Shown here piece after piece: positions 61,421 through 64,000 of a DNA stretch of 64,000 nucleotides. The number at the start of each line of letters is the position of its first letter. Position 1 is the stretch's first letter. The notes under the pieces are model-generated. The model worked only from the letters and a program-made list of their open reading frames with translations. It was not told the DNA's origin and made no database searches. This DNA comes from an uncultured Vampirovibrio sp. (lineage in GTDB: Bacteria; Cyanobacteriota; Vampirovibrionia; Gastranaerophilales; Gastranaerophilaceae), in NCBI GenBank assembly GCA_910584405.1, contig CAJUAL010000005.1, positions 62,001 through 126,000 of the forward strand. Reading direction: 5' to 3'. Made by a program: the position numbers and the translations under genes.

Positions 61421-62101
61421 CTATTCTTCGCCTCCGTCGGTTTTTTCGTTATCTTCTTCAATATATTTAAATCCCGTTAATTTTTGGATTTCTTCTATCC
61501 ATTTATCTTTAACCACATCAGGGTTTTTATCGTAAGGAATGATTTCACCTATATTTACAATAATTTTTCCTGTGAACGGTAATCTTTTTACTTCGTTAGT
61601 TCCGATAAGTCCGACAGGTAAAATATTACATTTAGTAAGCTTAGCCAGTCCTGCAAAACCTTTTGTAACTCCTTTGATTTCTCCCGGAACTCCTCTTGTA
61701 CCTTGCGGGAACATTCCTAAAACCCAGTTACTGTCTTTGATTTGTTGAACAGTTTTGATTGTTGAAGGCCCTAGGCTCTCCCTGTTTACTGCAAATGCTC
61801 CGAGCCAGTCAATCCACCAACGTAAAAAAGGTATATCAAAAAGCTCTTTTTTTGCCATAAAAGCCACACTTCTTGGCATAACCGCTACCATTAATGGCGG
61901 GTCAAGTGTTGACAAGTGGTTTGGACAAACTATGTAATTATTATCTTTCGGTACATTTTCAAGTCCGTTTATCTCTATTCTATAAACCAATTTTAGTCTA
62001 ATCATATATCCTATTTTACAAACTAAAAACTGGAACAGTCTTCTCCAATTATTAAATTGAGATGCTTTTCTTACTGAATACTGTTTTTTTTGTTTTGCCA
62101 T
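61421..62101 (-). CDS. 1-acylglycerol-3-phosphate acyltransferase-like (PlsC), copy 2
   Basis: A 226-aa PlsC-type acyltransferase with HX4D in NHLSTLDPP near residue 62, FPQGTRGVPG near 133 and an N-terminal membrane segment. Start 62101 has GGAG upstream; the frame is open to 62137 without a binding site. Its stop is adjacent to the start of the paralogue downstream, so the two form an operon of related enzymes with possibly different acyl preferences. The acidic end (KYIEEDNEKTDGGEE) is unlike copy 1. Confidence 0.88.
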   Translation of the reverse strand: MAKQKKQYSVRKASQFNNWRRLFQFLVCKIGYMIRLKLVYRIEINGLENVPKDNNYIVCPNHLSTLDPPLMVAVMPRSVAFMAKKELFDIPFLRWWIDWLGAFAVNRESLGPSTIKTVQQIKDSNWVLGMFPQGTRGVPGEIKGVTKGFAGLAKLTKCNILPVGLIGTNEVKRLPFTGKIIVNIGEIIPYDKNPDVVKDKWIEEIQKLTGFKYIEEDNEKTDGGEE

Positions 62102-62207
62102 AAATGCTCTCCAATATCTGTTATTTATATTATACATAAAAATATTAATAGGGCTATTTATTAATTATTTTTTATTGTATTATTAAAAGAAAAATAGGGA
62201 GGGATTT

Positions 62208-64000
62208 ATGACTGCATTAAAAGTATCTGATACAGCATTAGAAAATGAATTATTTAAAAGTGTTTACGAGAAGACTCCTGATTATGTTAAAAATCTTGAG
62301 TTAATGAATTTTGACAATAAAGGTGAATTTTCTTTTATTTTAAAAAAGGAATATTTAAAGCCTTATGATAAAGATATGAATCCGCAAGGGTTAAATTTGG
62401 AAGAATGGTTTGCAAATTATTCAAAAGAAGCAAAAGTATCAACTGCGGGAATCAGAGGTCCTCAAAATATTTTGTATCCGCAAGATACAAGATTCCCAAT
62501 AAATTTAGTAGGTATTGTGCTTGCAACATTAGCAAAAGCTCTTGTTGCTAATGAAAAATACCCGAATAAACGTATTGTGAAAGTTGCAGGATGTGAAGTT
62601 CGATATAATTCAAAACTGTTTTTGGATGCTATAGCACGTATTCAAGCTGCTAACGGGATTGAAACTCTTGTTCCTGAAGATAAACAAACTATTCCGATTT
62701 GGCTTGCTTCGTTTTTAGCATTTAAATTAGATTTATTGGGCGGAGAGTATATCACATCAAGCCACGGAATCTCTGTAAAAAATGCTACTAAGGATTTAAA
62801 TTCTCAGGGCAGCCAGTATTTACCTGAGGAATCTATGGAATTTGTTAATAAAATTCGTCAGATTTTTGATGAAGTTAACGAAAAAGGTTCTTACGAAATT
62901 AAGATATCGTCTGTTGATAACCCTTTAATTAACCAAACAGCAATGAAAAATCTAAATGACGGGGTTGATTTGTATGTTGAATACTTAAAATCAGGTGTTG
63001 CTAAAGATATTAATTTGGATTTAATCAAGTCTTTTGGCTCTAAAATTGTTATTGAAAATGTAGGTGGTTCTGCTTACAGAACATTATCCCGCGTATTAGA
63101 AAAACTCGGTATTTCTGATAAATTTGTTTGGTTTAACACTGAAGAAGACCCGTTTTTCCATTCTATCGGTAAATATGATGTTACGCCAAAGGGTGAAAAA
63201 GCTTTTTATGATTACTCTGTAGATGCTACAGTGCTTGCTAAAAAGGCTGACGGAACAAAGTTTTTCCCTGTAATTGATACCTTGCATTATGATGAAAAAC
63301 TAAAAGATTTCCCTGTCGGAACTGCGGTTTTAATTACCGACCCTGATCATGACAGGTTAACGGTTACTCAAACTGAGTCAGCTGATAGAATCCCTGAACT
63401 TAAAAAGCTCGGAGTCGATTATATTGAACTGGGTTCAGATAGAGTTCTTACCGTATTTACTGCAAATCAGGCGTTTTTAATGCTTATGGATTTCTGGGCT
63501 AGACAGTTAAAATCAGAAAATCTATGGTCAAATCATCCGAGATTTATGATAAAAACAACGGCTTCTGCTCTATCTTGGGACGAGTGGGCTGCGAAAAACG
63601 ATGTTAAAGTCGTTAATGTTCCTGTCGGATTTAAAGAAATTGCAAACATTATGAAAAAAGTTGAGTTAAAACTTAAAAATGCTCCAAAAGAAGAAGTTGT
63701 TGTTGATGATGTTTTCGGAAATCCGATAAATCTTGGAGTGAATCCTCGCTTACTTTTTGGCGGTGAAGAATCAGGCGGAATGATTATGGGTACGGAAGAA
63801 TTGATTAAGTCTTCACATGGCAGATTTGCCGTTGCAATGAGGGAAAAAAGTGCAACAGAGGCTATTGTTGTTGCTTCAGCTTTAATTGCAAAACTTGCTG
63901 AGGATAATACTTATTTATCTCAATATCTTGATGAGGTCTTTAATTCAAATAATATTATCGGTCGATATGATACTCGTGTTGATATCGCTTATTATAATGA
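62208..64000 (+). CDS. phosphoglucomutase/phosphomannomutase family protein, partial
   Basis: An open frame running off the right edge; about 597 codons are visible. ATG 62208 has GGGAGGG upstream. Family signatures: STAGIRGPQNI, a phosphoserine loop that reads ITSSHGISVKN instead of the usual TASHNP, the metal loop DPDHDRLTV and the sugar loop GEESGGMIMG. The family interconverts hexose 1- and 6-phosphates. The altered catalytic loop may change activity or substrate. The protein is longer than the usual 450-580 aa because it has not ended. Confidence 0.8.
   Translation, partial: MTALKVSDTALENELFKSVYEKTPDYVKNLELMNFDNKGEFSFILKKEYLKPYDKDMNPQGLNLEEWFANYSKEAKVSTAGIRGPQNILYPQDTRFPINLVGIVLATLAKALVANEKYPNKRIVKVAGCEVRYNSKLFLDAIARIQAANGIETLVPEDKQTIPIWLASFLAFKLDLLGGEYITSSHGISVKNATKDLNSQGSQYLPEESMEFVNKIRQIFDEVNEKGSYEIKISSVDNPLINQTAMKNLNDGVDLYVEYLKSGVAKDINLDLIKSFGSKIVIENVGGSAYRTLSRVLEKLGISDKFVWFNTEEDPFFHSIGKYDVTPKGEKAFYDYSVDATVLAKKADGTKFFPVIDTLHYDEKLKDFPVGTAVLITDPDHDRLTVTQTESADRIPELKKLGVDYIELGSDRVLTVFTANQAFLMLMDFWARQLKSENLWSNHPRFMIKTTASALSWDEWAAKNDVKVVNVPVGFKEIANIMKKVELKLKNAPKEEVVVDDVFGNPINLGVNPRLLFGGEESGGMIMGTEELIKSSHGRFAVAMREKSATEAIVVASALIAKLAEDNTYLSQYLDEVFNSNNIIGRYDTRVDIAYYN

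Overview
The window is AT-rich (by eye about two thirds A+T), densely coded on both strands, and uses standard stop codons including TGA. It reads like a genome segment from a gut Gastranaerophilales/Melainabacteria lineage (class Vampirovibrionia, the non-photosynthetic sister of Cyanobacteria). Clues are a pilin leader of the FTLAEVLITLGIIG type, a cyanobacterial-style Ski2-like helicase, ClpC, and outer-membrane traits (TolC-like protein, haemagglutinin-type adhesins). This placement is inference from gene style; a marker-gene tree would settle it.

Layout. 1-2.9 kb: lipid-type ABC exporter and an alpha/beta hydrolase (minus). 2.9-3.5 kb: tRNA-Leu(UAG) followed by two extra copies of its 3' end, each with its own terminator. 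3.5-12.4 kb: plus-strand genes for a TolC-like protein, a dicarboxylate-type symporter, QueF, YraN, agmatinase, LigA and a SIMPL protein. 12.4-16.6 kb: Apt, a GT2 glycosyltransferase, HU, DedA and a frame-broken pilin with a G8 tract. 16.6-20.7 kb: phosphodiester glycosidase with a structured leader, a repeat-bearing non-coding island, and the helicase. 20.8-29 kb: two small paralogues, SerS, ClpC and a membrane-anchored glycogen-synthase-like protein. 29-36 kb: second SIMPL protein, PPP-type phosphatase, tRNA-Lys(UUU) with a duplicated 3' end, XRE regulator, Pth, TPR protein, nucleoside transporter, RibF. 36-39.3 kb: FabI and a 692-aa coiled-coil/Ala-rich protein. 39.3-50.2 kb: three minus-strand genes sharing a C-terminal PilZ domain, two of them giant haemagglutinin-type proteins. 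50.3-64 kb: flippase, RimO, U32 peptidase, a transketolase-half/ftsE/ftsX/degenerate-GGDEF/isochorismatase operon, a HEAT-like protein, two PlsC acyltransferases and a phosphohexomutase cut by the window edge.

Most unusual content. (1) Exported or surface proteins that end in a PilZ domain with an intact RxxxR plus DxSxxG signature. One carries an (Asp-Ala)80 tract where its paralogue has a short Gly/Pro linker. (2) A GC-rich element downstream of two unrelated tRNA genes, with similar sequence in both places, ending in a copy of the host tRNA's 3' end. (3) A pilin gene out of frame at a G8 run, consistent with phase variation. (4) At least four genes with a -10 box exactly 6 nt from the start codon and no ribosome binding site, so probably leaderless.
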